Of a stretch of 64,000 nt of DNA, positions 47,410 to 60,201 are shown piece after piece. The stretch lies in NCBI GenBank assembly GCA_003260075.1, contig QLIY01000510.1, positions 5,908-69,907 on the forward strand, given 5' to 3'. A program made the translations under genes and the position numbers. The notes under the pieces were generated by a model. It saw nothing but the letters and a program-made list of their open reading frames with translations, was not told where the DNA came from and did no database searches. Within the stretch, counting starts at the first letter, position 1, and every line of letters begins with the position of its first letter. This DNA is from Phallusia mammillata (taxonomy: Eukaryota; Chordata; Ascidiacea; Phlebobranchia; Ascidiidae).

Positions 47410-49988
47410 ATGGAAGAACGCGAAAACCTTAATATTAAACTAAAATGCTGGGGTGGGGACTGGGATTTACCAACCATAGACATCGATTCGCTTTCTGTAA
47501 TATGTTACGCCAAAATTCGTAACGTACCAGTAAAAGTTGAGAAAACTTTACCAAAAAACACAATTACCGGCACTTTGCCTGAATTGGAAGTAAAGGAAAT
47601 TGTTTATTCAAATCCTCTCCGAATTATTGGCAAACTGCGTAAAGAGGGGTACAATGCAGATTTTCATTTGACAGAGGATGAAAATGCTGACACTCTTGCT
47701 TTTCTGGCATACATTAAACAGAAGCTTAAACCTGCCATTTTGTATACATTGTGGCTTGATGCTGGGAATTATACCAAAGTAATACGACCTGCCTATGCAA
47801 CAGTATGTGGGTATGTATTTTTTAAACTCTTGTTAAAGCTGCTTGTATCGGCCTATATCTTGAGTGAAGTTAATTTTGAATTTATAGATCTCTTCCGGCA
47901 GTAGTATTTTTTTGCTGACGTTTTGATGTCCTATACAGGGCAACTTCATTAGGGTAAATAACCGAATTAACACGACAAAACGGCAGTATAAAAATACAAT
48001 TGCTAGAAGATCTCTATAAATGTATTATGCCTGGCAGCAACGGCTTGTAATATGTTAGGTTGATTCTGTTGGTGAAATAACATATACTGACACAATTGCA
48101 CTAAACAATCACCAAGACGGAAATAGCTATGCAACATTGAAATGTTATTGAGCGCAAAAAAGTGAATAACACCATTGGTAGATCATGACTAAATGGGCTG
48201 CAGCCACACAGTGTTATGTGGCAAAAGTTGAATTATGTATGTGTAAGGGCGACAAAGTTACTGTTGGGTCAGTTTACAGTGCAAGGGATGTTTAAAAAAG
48301 GTATTAAATGACTTTTTAAGATAATAGGATGTATTGGAACAGCAAAACAGATGCCTAAACTACCCAGCAATTTTTGTTGAGATGCTAAATATATTTACCC
48401 TAACTTTTGTACAGATATATTTTTAACAGTGAAAATAATGGCCTAAATGGACGTAAAAAGTGACATGCTTTATTTTTCAAACGTTGCGGCGAATGCTCAT
48501 GCCATCATCAGTGATATGAAGGCCACCACATGTATTTGGGCCATTATTTTTACTGTTAAACTTATGAACAGATCCGTATATAGTGTTCCAAAGATATTTT
48601 TTGTTTTGTGACAATCAACTTATTTATAGGTTTCCATGGAGCCTTTGGTACCCATCGAAAATCAGAAAGGCTGTTGAACAATCAATATACCAAGCAAAAG
48701 GTGGCACAGATTATGAAGAACTTCATGACATAGAAAAGAGATTGTATCGGGATGCTCATGAATGCCTTAATGTGTTGGAAAAGAAGTTGGGAAATAATGA
48801 ATATTTCTTTGGAAAATCACCATCAACTTTTGATGCTGTTTTATATGGACACCTTTCAATTCTTCTTAAAGCACCATTAGTTTCAACAGAAATAAAGGTA
48901 CAGTAGCTGTTCCATTTTTGTTTTAAAATGTATGTTTGTTGTTAAATTGATTCATTTCAGAATCATTTAAACGCTTGCAAAAACTTGACTGGGCTTTGTT
49001 TTCGTCTTGACCAAATGTATTTTCCCAAAGTCTTGACATCATCATCACCCTCTAAAAGTGTTGAAAAATCACCAGAAAAGCTTTTAAAGCGGGATCAGGT
49101 ATGAAGAAGTTTTATTCATGTCTGCCTAACCAAGCTTTCACACTAACTTATCCATGTCAGAAGAGAGTAACTATTTACTTACAATAACAGCCAGTAACAT
49201 CATCAAACTGTATGCAATGATGTTTGAGACAATTAACATATCATTCTGTTTTAGGGGGAAATTAAAGATGTCAAATCTATAAACTCTTATGATAGAGTAA
49301 TGAATGATTCATTAATAAAGTTTTTTTGCTGATTAAAGAGACAATTAAAAAGTATTAGCTAGCATCTATTTGTACAGTGAAACCCAAATAGATGAATATC
49401 TAAAAAACTCTTATATAACATCAGTCGCTGCAGTCATACATATCACCTAATGGGTAGATAGGACACCAGTCTATTTTTCTGAACTAAATTAACATATTTA
49501 TAATATTAAGCAAGGTAAGAATCTCCAAAAAGAATATCCTATAGACAAGATTTGCCCAAAACCAAGGCTAATCAGTTGGGTTGCAATTCTTAATCTGATT
49601 TAAATTGCAAAAACACTTCTTACATACTACTTAACAAGCTTGTGTACCACAGGTTTAGAACCCCTGTTCTGAACCGACCTCAGTGTGGTGTTTTCTGTGT
49701 AAAATAAACAATTACTACAAATGTCTGTGACTGTTTTTCCACCCCGATTTCTTACCTAAACAATATTTTCCTGCTGAAATTGAAGTTGTATTTGTATGAG
49801 AACCACTGGGTTGGGCAAACATTTTTAAGACATTCCCCTATTTGCAGATCATTACCATTGCTGCTGCACTTGGGGCCATGATTGTCTACGCATTGACCAG
49901 TGGAGTTCTAACACATAAAAGTAGCAAACTGGCTGAAAGGATTCAAAATCATGGATCTGCAATCGAGGAATTTGACACAATTGATTAA
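47410..49988 (+). CDS. mtx1: Metaxin-1-like protein
   Basis: Exons 47410-47810, 48630-48897, 48961-49098 and 49848-49988 total 948 nt, 315 residues. The N-terminal GST-like metaxin domain has LKCWGGDWDLPTIDIDSLSV (residues 11-30), where human metaxin 1 has a CWSGGWGLPSVDLDSLAV-type motif. LRKEGYNADF and DENADTLAFLAYI follow the family pattern. The GST_C-like part (exon 2) has YRDAHECLNVLEKKLG, FFFGKSP-type (EYFFGKSPSTFDAVLYG) and later LCFRLDQMYFP. A single C-terminal TM (about 270-290, IITIAAALGAMIVYA) with a short tail fits the tail-anchored topology of metaxin 1. The family sits on the mitochondrial outer membrane with the SAM complex and takes part in beta-barrel import. The start is the ATG after GTG at 47407. 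The gene converges on TACC. Confidence 0.95.
48060..48260 (+). repeat. Old copy of the 39030-39500 repeat
   Basis: Collinear similarity over about 200 bp with the nested repeat at 39030-39500, without the A-rich end. It lies in intron 1 of the metaxin gene. Confidence 0.65.
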
Positions 49989-50641
49989 AAAGTTCCGTCT
50001 TTAAAATATAAACTATGAGAACTATGGAATTGACTGCTGGGTAGATTATAAAATGACAAAATTAAAGCGAAATATATATATAGTCCCACAAAGATTTAAA
50101 CCTGCACGAATGTCTAAAAAATTGTCCCTAAAGATACGGGAAATACTGTCTACCATTTCTGCTTCAAACATTGAGCATGCAAACAGGTTTTTCAACCAAT
50201 TTTTTGAACAAATATAATTATTCTGCTGGTTCCATACTGTCCAAATGAAGTAAAGATGTTTTGTCCAAATAGAATTAAAAAAGTGAAAAATTACACCTCA
50301 CCCTATTTTAAAGTTACTGTGATGTTTATGCATGCTGGTGATGTTTTAATGAAATGGTTGGGGCAAAGTGTTTTGGCCAGCCAAGCCCTACCAGCATTTT
50401 TAAGTGCTTTCAAAAATACCATGTGTAAAGACAAAAGTGTAACAATGGGAGAAATATATTTCGACATATCAGATACAAGCGAAAAAAGCATGACAAAATT
50501 AAAGAATCACCATCCCACACAAATTGCATTGCAAAATTAAACACAAAACGATTGTGCACCTTCTGAAGGAGCATGCACATTTAGAGCAGGAAAGACTACC
50601 AATGAGAAACTATTGAAAGTTGAACCAAAAACACTGTTCTT
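49989..50641. other. Convergent 3' intergenic region
   Basis: A 653-bp space between the metaxin stop and the TACC stop, presumably both 3' UTRs. A 94-codon open stretch at 50256-50540 has no family likeness. Confidence 0.5.
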
Positions 50642-53600
50642 TCATGTTTTGCAAGTTTGTTGTTCGATCAGCTCATCACAGATTTTGGTCAGTTCTTGAT
50701 TTTCGTTTGTTGTCTGTTCCACTTGGGATTTTAGCGATTTGGTCTGGTTTTCCAAATATTTGCATCTTGCCTGGCAAAAACAAATGTGTATTAATATTGG
50801 GACCTAAAAAATTCCCACTTATGGTCAAGCTAAATATATATTTACTGACAACTTTCAGGGAAAATTCATTCTTGTGATCAAAATTTTCAAGTACTCTACT
50901 TTTTAGGAAATGTCACCAAATAGATATTAATAAGAGTACTTACTGTTAATCCGGTTATTTGTGATTGCATTTCTTGTTCTTTCTTCTTACGTTGATCTAT
51001 CAATCTGATTTAAAACAAGAAACAAATAGTTTCAAATCAAAATAAACATCCCCTTTGGATTTTTATTAAGTTACATTACATCATTAAGCATTTAAATGCT
51101 AGGATTCTTTACACTTTAACAAAACATATTTTTACTTTTGTTCTCTCTCTTCCATTGTTTCTTTGAGAGCTTTGTATCTCTTTTGGGATGTTTGAAGATT
51201 TGATTTCAGGTCCTCGATGGCCTTTTTATAAGTTACTATGGAGTTCTGTAAAAGCAGTCCCAAATTTCAGTATTTGTATTATTTCATTAAAGCCACTGGA
51301 ATGTGGATGGAGATTAAGCAACCCAAAATTATACTTTATTACTGTCTTAGTTTACAGTTTTTCCATTTGGCAGACTTTAGCAGTATTGTTTAGAAAAACC
51401 CAATAGGTTTTTACAGACACTGACAATGCTTTCATAAGAAAATATGTTTGTCTTTTATAAAAAGCTAACAGATTTTTACCTGCAAATAAATGTTGTAAAA
51501 CTTGTGGTTATAATATGAATGGTAGAAATCGTTACGGGAATTGCAGTTGAATAGTGAATGATTCCCAGAATCGATTTACTATGATTATTTACACATAAAA
51601 TATTCAAGAAGTCTACATGGTTTGTGCATTACAAATTAGTATTTAAATCAATACCTTGTTTGTTGTGAGTGATGTTTTCATATGTTCCATCCTTTTCAGC
51701 AGGTCCATATAAGCTTTCTCAATACTTTCCAGATGGCTTTTCAATTCTTCCTTTTCAGTTTCAAGCTAGATAAATAGCAGTCACTTAAAATCAAACTGTT
51801 TAAACTCATTTTTTATTACAAATTGGCAAAAACTCTTTTCATTATCAATTCTACCAAAGTTCATCTATTTAAACACCACCAATATAATTATAAAATCCCT
51901 AATTAACAAACCTAACCTCAATTATTGCAGCTTTATTCTTTTTCTCTTCAATTTCTTGATTCACTACAATATTGGAAGTTGTTTCATCGAAGTCTTTTAA
52001 AATCTCAAGCAACTTTTCATTGTCGGTTTGTAACTTTTCAATGTATGTTGATGACTCTGATATCTAAAATAGTTCAAGACAGTATTTTTTTATTACTCTC
52101 CTAATGTATACAAAAGGTAAAGTTTTCCAAAATCACACACAAAAAAGTATGTAACAGCACTAAAGAAAAATTGTTAAAGTTTCCTGGCATAATATGAAAA
52201 ACAGAAATCAAATAAAGAAATGAAAGTTACATTTTAAAAGGCATTAATTAACCTTTAGGCTTATACAGAATAACTATCACAAAGAATTACAAGTAAGAAA
52301 AAAAACAAAAGTAAAATCTCTAAAAAAACGTTTACCTTGGCTTCCAGTGGTTCCTTGCATTCGTCAATTAAGCGTCTCATCTCAGTTTCAGAGTATCTTA
52401 AAACCTCAATGATTTCCTCATTTGAGTCGGTGTCGCTCAAAACAGAGCTTCTACCATCGCTGCTGTGACTTTCATCCATTTCTAAAGCAAAACAAATTAA
52501 AATAACTCAGTATTTCAGTGTCTTAAATCAAACACTTCTGGCAGACGAATTCGAATTTTATTTTTCGAAGAATTTGTGTGCAGTTATATCACAACTGATA
52601 ACAAAACCAAAACAAATAGTAAGACAAGTTGCAGTAAAATATGTCCAATTAGTTCTCTATGGACAATTTCTCTAACTATAACATTCCCAATGCGGCTACT
52701 GCCCATAGTTGATGCTGTTAACATTTTGTCCATTAAAACGTCGATTATATGACAATGTTTTTCCGGGTTATAGGCAAAGCTATACTTGATCCTGGCTATT
52801 TCGTTCATTAATGTAATATGCGTAAGTAGAAAATCCACGCATTATGTCAGGCCAAGTAAAACAACGAACTCGACTGCAATACGCAATATAGCCTGACCTT
52901 TCGATAAGTGCCTAGTAGGCGAGAAAATGCGAGCCAGCAGACTGATATAAGATTCCCTGGTGCAAAGAAATCGATGAAATTTGCCGGCAAGATTCACCGG
53001 CCTACTTAAGGGCACATTGTGACGTTACAACGTTAATCAAGTGTTATTGTCAGCACAAACTGATGTAATATTATGCTAAATAACTTGTGCAGATGACATT
53101 TGGAAAATAATTTGTTAAATTTGATTTTTTTAAACGATTTTAAACGCTTGAGCGTGGTCTACATTAAACAATTATGGCAATGGTTACAATTTACGCCATA
53201 TACACAGTTGTAAGACACTTAGGTTTTTATGTTGTCCGAACAAGGATCCGATTTCTTAGTACCGAGCATTAGCATTTTTAAAGTCATGTGTTCAACTTAA
53301 ACTGTTGCTCGACGTTACATAATAATTAGAGAAAGAATCGATAAAATTTGCGACGCCCTTTTATTAATTGACCAGCTTTTTTAGGAAAAACTGTCCGATG
53401 CTTGATATTGTAGACTTAAAAAGTAAGCGAACTTATTGTTGCGAAGTATCTGTTTCAATTCCCTGAGCAAAATTTTCCAGAACAAGGGCTAGGATAAGAT
53501 TTGGTGCCCCAAAACGCTCAGCCCTATACTTTGTATCTTCGATTTGCAACCTAAGTTGACGGCGGATGCTGCATCGCAAGCGTACCTTAAATCAACCTAA

Positions 53601-56600
53601 ATTAATAAGATAAATCAAAATCTTATTATTATTGCAAAAGCATAGAGCCAATAAATGATAAGCTGCAGACAGTGCACACTGTTCGACCTGTGGGTGCCTC
53701 ACCTAGTCTGTGCGATGCCACAACTGGACATACAGTACAGATGAAAGGGGGGGGGGGTTAGGCTGTATGCCCAATTGTGGCATCGCGCAGATAAGGTGAG
53801 GCATGGGTTTTTACCCTGTTACTCCCAACAAACTGGGGTGTCGTTGGATGGCTATACTAGCAAAAACGTCATCAGCTGCCTGTACTGATGATACCTTATA
53901 GGTCGAAACAGTGCACACTGTCTGTAGCTTATTATTATTAATGTTATTACTGTTTACTGACGGTCATTTTTATTGCTACAGCTAGTTCATTTAGGAGCAA
54001 CACCGTATGTAGCATGCCGACATAAAACATCTAAAAGACGTGATACCTTTTCGAAATTTTGTTGGACTGTCACATAATAAATCGGGTGTAGGTTTGTGGT
54101 CAACGATTTCTTGCATCGGTGGGAGTGGGCGGTTTTTTCGGGCAAGACTGACACGCCCACAAAGGTCGATGATGTCAGATTTTCGACCAATGAGCGTTGA
54201 GAGTCGACTCAAACGGCTCTCTTGCGTCACCAAGGGGTCGAATTTTAGGTACAGAGAGTGTTTGTGGAGATCTGGGACCTAAAAAATGTAAGAAGATTTG
54301 TTACTTTAAACCAGTGGTTCTCAACTCGTTTCGGGCCATGGACCACCGGGCCAGCAAAAATAAAATCGTGGACCATTTGTTTTTGGGGCAAGATTGAAGT
54401 ACGCATACGAAATAACCATTTGGCTTGAAACATAATTCTTTAAAACCAATTTTCAAGAAGTGATATACAATAATTAACAGCTGACATTTTGATACTCTTC
54501 CAATATATAATATGTAATCATCTGTAGTTTATCAACGAATTTAGTGGGCATCCTTTGGACCACCCAAAAAGTCATCATGGACCACTAGTGGTCTGGTGAC
54601 CAACAGTTGTAAACCACCGCCTTAAACTAACCAACATTAAACTCAATATTAAGTAAAGTTCGTTACTATTTTAGTAAATATGAACTGCCTGAGAAATTAT
54701 ACTGTATGTAGTAGTTACATATCACTGTAAATCACATTTAAAACAGGTCATAACTATGTGCATAGGCGTCGATTTTTTAATTATTTGCAAAATTTTAGGG
54801 GAGACCTTTCCATGTTTTGGAAACATCCATCAGCCGTTAAAGCCCACAATCGTAGGAACACAAAGCAGTTGCGTTAACTGCTCCGTTGTCCTAGCGACCG
54901 CACGATCTAAGTTATAGACCCATATTCGGTTGCACGTAACGAACTAAACATTGCAGATATACAACTTTCACACAGTGAGATAGTAAAGTTGTGACAGTAT
55001 TTAAGTATACGTTGTTCAAGATGTTTATTTACATTGCGTGTGACGATTTTTAAATGACTCAACATCAGACAAAAAACGTCTTATTCGAGGGTTGCTTGCG
55101 TTTTGGCTGCAAAAATGCCTATATATTAGCTTGACTGGTCCAGGAGGTCACAACCTGCGGGCATGAACATGTTTATTAAAATATATGTACTGGCGGCCAT
55201 GACCTAAATAAAAACTTATTTGTCAAATATTTTTATTTTCAAGCTGCTCTAAACACATTTTATGGAACTGAAAAAGTATTACCAGCCTAGTAGCCATATG
55301 TGGCAGACTTTTTTATGCCTTTGTGTGCAAACAATGCGAAAAAACAGATTCCCTTAGCGTCACAATATAGATGATGACGTCATAAACAGCTAAGACTGAT
55401 CGTCAGACTGTTCAGCTCAATCTGCTCTTCAAGTTACAAATCTAAGCTTTTTAGGCGCCATTAGATGGTTGACATATAATATTTCGTTACATCAGTAATT
55501 TTAAAACACAAGCAAGCAGGCAATTGGCCGGCCGTTGGTAAAATAAGGATCTGCGATGCGGCCGTCATGGCGAAAAGGTTGAGCACCCCTGGACTAGTCA
55601 TTCCCGCAGTTAACATAAAGCAAACATAAGATACTTCAACCACCAGCTTGAATGTGCTGGGAATAAAACAATTAACTATCACATAACAATGCCGATTGTT
55701 ACTGCAACCATTGTTACGTCGCATAACAAACCACGAGACACTTGCGTTTGTCATTGATTGTGACCTTCAATCTATAACAAACATCCAGTTTCAACTACTT
55801 TAGGGCATAGGTGTGTATGTGGTCTTTCTGGCAATACTTTATTTTAAACAAAAAACAGGGGAGACAATACATAATTACATATGTTGTAACCCCTGTTTTT
55901 TCAGGAGGGGAGACATGTCACCCCGGTCACCCCTAAATCGACGCCTATAACTATGTGCAAGATCTCTGGCATTTTTTAAAGTTACTTTTAATCTGCATCT
56001 AATCTTTCTCACTTAATATTACTTACTACAACACCGTCACCCTTGTTTGCCAAATAGTCCAGATCAAAATCGAATCCACCTTGCATCACTGAATAAAACA
56101 ATAATGGTTATGTACTGATCTGTTGTTTTGTTTCTATTTATACAACTTACATGACTCTGCACTGACAAATTCCATCTCATTTGTGATAACTTGCTGGTCT
56201 TTGGTTTCTTCTTCTTTTAATGTTTCATCCAAGTCCTATGAAATGAGGGTAAAAAAATTAAGTGGACTGTTTGTTAAATTCGATATACGGGAGGGGTTGC
56301 TTAATTATGATTGTTAAAATAAAAATAAAAACAGTAAAATTTATGCTTATTTTCTAAATGATCTTTTTACACTACGGGTTTGCGATGACAGCATAAAATT
56401 ACCCACAAGTTTTTATACTTTTGTTTGCCCAAATACAAAGTTATAAAAAGGGGAGGTTTAATCAATTTTGCAATACTTGAACTTTTAAACTTTTCCATAT
56501 TTGCAACAGTGTATCAGGGTTAAGAAACAACATTGGTGGTGCTTAGTTTACAATGCCAATCCATTAGCAGTTAACTCTATATGTAGAAAAGAGTAGTAGC

Positions 56601-59319
56601 AAGAGTTTTTTATAAACATACTTGGTTAAGTGCAAGTTCAGGTTGACTCGATGATTCTTGTGAAGGCTCTTTTTTCTCTTCAGTTATCGTTTGGTCATGA
56701 TTTTTAGAAATTGTTGAGTCAGCATTTGCTGCAGTGTCATCCAGGTTACATAAACTCAGTTCATTGGGTGATTGCATTAAAAGAGTGTTCAATGGTTTGA
56801 TTTCACTTCTGCTGTTCAGTTGTTTCTATACAATAGTTGGATAGTTTGTACAAGTAACAATAAACATAAATAACAAAATTGGATTTGGAACCATAAATAA
56901 AAGGGCCATATTAAAAAAATGTGGCCATCCATAAAGCACCATATAAATGTGATTGTCATTATGTAAATACTGTATGACTTCTGTAGCCAAATATAAGAAA
57001 ATATGGCATTATTTAGGGGGGCAACAAAATCAACAGATTACAAATTTGATTGTTTACTTTCTAACAAGACAAGTTCATACCAAATCACTGCCACACATGG
57101 ATGACATTATGTCATCCATTGATGAATTGCAGAAAGATCCCTCAATTGGATTGGTACTGCTTAGATCAAAATGTGGTATTGATTCATCTGTTTCCTTTGT
57201 AGAAAATGTCTATAAACATAGGTTGCTAATATATGTTACACAACCTGCACTAGACACTAACTATCTGCGTTAAAACAAAAGTCAAATATAAAGTACATCT
57301 GTATGTAACTTGTATGTTAGAGATTTACCCACAATCCAGTAAGGACATTATGACTTAAAACAGTTTCAATTTGCGTAACACATCATTTTTGAAATAGAAA
57401 CTGATTGAGCAAAGCCAATTGAGCACATAAACCTAAAGGCAAAAAGCAGTGAAAACTTCTTACTGAGCTAGAGGTGCTTGGTCTTGTTGGAGAGTTGGGC
57501 ATGCATTTTGATGTAACAAAAGGGTTGAAGTTAGCATCGTCCAAATTGTCCAAGTTATATCCCCCAGAAGAAGATGGTAGTGAACACCTAAAATAATACA
57601 AATATGTGTGTAAAAGTTTTTTTCTGCAACACAGATATATGAATAGCAAAATGCAAGGCATGGTGGTTGTCAAATAAACAAAAATTTTGAGTGGTTCTTG
57701 CAGTTTAAGGTACTTTGAAATACGCATGATTTGTTACTGGTTGTAGAAATACAATAGCAAAAAAAGAAGTAGCAATATTACAAAATATTTGTACTTGTCT
57801 TCTTGTTGATTGGTGTTTTCTGATCCATTGCTGGTTGACTTTCCAGGTCTTTTTAACTTTACCTTCTTTAACTTTGGAGTTTGCTTAATGGTGCCTAAAC
57901 CACATTAAGGGAGCAATATGATAAATGACAGTCAGTTTGAAGATTATAATCAGGAGCATAATATAAAAAAACAGTCTTCATTATTGTACATTCTAATTAC
58001 AAACTGGAATCCCAAACCTACAGCTGTGCTGAGCATAAAAATGTGTTTATTTTTACTTGTGACTTCTCATCCACAAAATATACAAAACAGCATGGGTTAA
58101 TAGAAGTTGAGTCAGTATTACTCCAACATATTTACTGTTCTTTTAGCCATTAGACACATACTTGGATTTAAACCAAAACTAACAATACACACTTGGTTCC
58201 TGGTTTTCTTTGTCCAAAGCATCAGGGATTTCTGGAATACCTTCCAATTTTATTTCTATGTTTGCATTTTTATCCATCTGAACCTTTTTGCTTTGCATGC
58301 TGTTATTGTTCTTGAGATCTACAGCTGAAGATTCCTTAAGTTTGCTGTAATAAAAAGAAAAATATTTTCAAAAACTAACAAAAATGTAACATACATAAGC
58401 AAAACATTAAAAGTGGATGTTTTTTTGATAATTTATATAGTAATATAGGAGTTTGAAATTCCCTGACTTTTTTCATTGGGGAATTTTTTATGTATATTTA
58501 CACTTTGTGCGAATTTACAAACCTTTGAACAACATTTGTGATGACATCTTCAATGAAACCCTTTGCACATTCTACATAATCTTCATGGTCTTTTTTTGTA
58601 ACCACCTGAAAAATCATGACAATTTTAATAATTTTATACCCATATTTGATACTAGAAATATATTACTACCTCAATCCGCTCTTTCCATTTTAACTCTTCA
58701 TCTAAATCCCTAAGGACATGCCAATCTTGAGTTGGGCCCTTTTTCGCAACTTGTTTTGTTCTCAATAATTCAACTGTTGACTGTTGTTGGCTGAGAACGG
58801 TTCCTAATGGGGTTCTTGCTGGAGTCTGAAAACTCACCTGAAATAAACAAATATTTAAACTAAATTCTACATAGCGATTTTTTCACAAATATAAATTAGC
58901 TGTTTTACATGAGTTAAAACAAATCAAGCATTTTTCAATACATGAAGACGATGAAGTGTGACATAATTTAGCCTACAGCTAAATAAAGAATTCTTTCCAA
59001 CCGTCAACTGCAAGCTTCAAAATACAAGACAAACATTTGTTAATAAGAAAAAATACATTTGATTTTCCAAACAAATAATTCATTATAACTTTAACTTTCA
59101 CTTGTTCATTGTACTTGTTACAGAAAGTTACCTGTATTTTACAGGTCTATAGACCTCAAAACAATGTACATCAATGTGTTTTTGTGTGTGCAATCTTACC
59201 TTTAGATTCTTGTGAATTGGAGTTTGATGAACCATCAAATTTTCATTATCACAGACAGTTTTTAAAATTGATGAAGGACCAACATTTGGAGAAAAAGCAA
59301 GCAAGTCATCTGAATTCAT
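50642..59319 (-). CDS. tacc: TACC (transforming acidic coiled-coil) protein
   Basis: Seventeen exons: 59200-59319, 58670-58837, 58523-58605, 58193-58344, 57795-57894, 57464-57587, 57081-57209, 56622-56825, 56151-56235, 56027-56088, 54047-54278, 52336-52481, 51917-52063, 51655-51765, 51136-51245, 50944-51004, 50642-50770. They total 2163 nt, 720 residues, with consistent phase. The N-terminal two thirds are acidic, Ser/Gln-rich and likely disordered, with NFNPFVTSKCMPNSP (an SPF/NPF-type motif seen in TACCs) in exon 6 and FDFDLDYLA in exon 10. Exon 11 has KHSLYLKFDPLV, the family signature before the coiled coil. Residues about 488-720 form the TACC coiled coil, ending TTNENQELTKICDELIEQ, near-identical to vertebrate TACC C termini. 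The family acts at centrosomes and microtubule plus ends with XMAP215/chTOG. Transposons fill the introns on both sides of exon 11. Confidence 0.93.
52584..52808 (-). CDS. Small hypothetical protein with C-terminal TM
   Basis: A single open frame of 74 residues within TACC intron 11, same strand. The first half is polar (MNEIARIKYSFAYNPEKHCH) and the last ~22 residues are strongly hydrophobic (ILLQLVLLFVLVLLSVVI), giving a tail-anchored look. No family recognised. The open frame extends ten codons 5' without a Met. It could be chance in AT-rich DNA. Confidence 0.3.
   Translation of the reverse strand: MNEIARIKYSFAYNPEKHCHIIDVLMDKMLTASTMGSSRIGNVIVREIVHRELIGHILLQLVLLFVLVLLSVVI
53654..53934. 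mobile_element. Palindromic MITE, GCTGCAGACAGTGCACACTG family
   Basis: The left end GATAAGCTGCAGACAGTGC and the right end GCACACTGTCTGTAGCTTATTA are inverted. The interior shares GCGATGCCACAACTGGACATACAG and CCCAACAAACTGGGGTG with the copies at 33236-33755. It contains a short poly-G run. In TACC intron 11. Confidence 0.75.
54312..54619. mobile_element. Non-autonomous hAT-type element (308 bp)
   Basis: The ends are CAGTGGTTCTCAACT and AGTTGTAAACCACCG. The flanks are CTTTAAAC (54304-54311) and CCTTAAAC (54620-54627), one mismatch. It lies 33 bp upstream of TACC exon 11, close to its splice acceptor. Confidence 0.85.
54763..55947. mobile_element. 1.2 kb element with TAGGCGTCGATTT ends and 12-bp flanking repeat
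   Basis: The left end TAGGCGTCGATTTT is inverted at the right as AAATCGACGCCTA. Perfect 12-bp copies of TAACTATGTGCA flank it (54751-54762 and 55948-55959). Sub-ends share GGGGAGAC and a ...CACCCC type inverse. It contains a nested hAT-type element. No transposase frame was seen. The long target duplication excludes hAT and Tc1/mariner. In TACC intron 10. Confidence 0.8.
55141..55591. mobile_element. Nested hAT-type element (451 bp)
   Basis: The ends are CAGGAGGTCACAACCTG and GGTTGAGCACCCCTG. The flanks are GACTGGTC (55133-55140) and GACTAGTC (55592-55599), one mismatch. It is inserted inside 54763-55947, so it is younger than that element. Related to the fragment at 10768-11090. Confidence 0.8.
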
Positions 59320-60201
59320 CTTGTTTTATTGAATAGGTATATTTTACCACTAATACATACTCAGATCCTTAATTCAACAAGTTTATAATTCAATATAATT
59401 CAAACAAGTTTACAAGAAATAACTGTATTTCAAAAATCTACAACGATTAACGATCACTGTTCTGGAAAAAGCCAACTTTCAAATTTGTTTCTGTATTTGG
59501 TTCGTTATCGTTACATTGGATCGTACAGTTTTGTAAGTGCATCGTATATTGCAGTTAGTCTTGTCCTTGTAGGCCGTATTGGGTAGTTTTTGCTTTTCTT
59601 TAAATGTCAAAACAAACAATCAAATTACCTAACATTCGCGCGAACATTTCAAATAGGACTTATCTTACATTTTTAACGTACCCTAAGAAGGTACGTGAAA
59701 AATACGATTACTGTTGCGTGACCATTACGACTTTTACGTACCACCTGATTTGCAGGTATTCTACTTCTTTCAACTACAGTACTGTAATTTATTTTTAAAA
59801 TGTTATATACCTTTATTAAAACTCTACGTTTTAGTTTTTTATGTCAAATCATCATCCTGTTGTTGTTGTTTTCAAACAAAAACGTAAATACAAGCTATTT
59901 TCGTAGGGTTAGTTTTATTTGGGTCTCAAACGTGCTCCAGTTACACAGTGCATAAACTGTGTCACGGTGCATACAGTGTATGCCATACACTAATATTTGA
60001 AAATAAAAAGCGTTACTAATGGTTTTTAAATCCGGATGTAAAAAGCTTCGTCACACGGAATCGCAGTTTCGGACGAACTAAACTTGCAATACTAAATCCA
60101 ACATTTCGATTTTATCGATAAAATTTAAAGCAAAAAAGCAGTGAAAGAGAAAAAGTAAAAACGACTGTTGACAGCACAGTATACCAGGCAGCAGGTAAAG
60201 A
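59320..60201. other. Intergenic 5' of TACC
   Basis: The space between the TACC start and the tentative last exon of the next minus-strand gene. Probably the TACC promoter. No further exon-like sequence. Confidence 0.45.
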
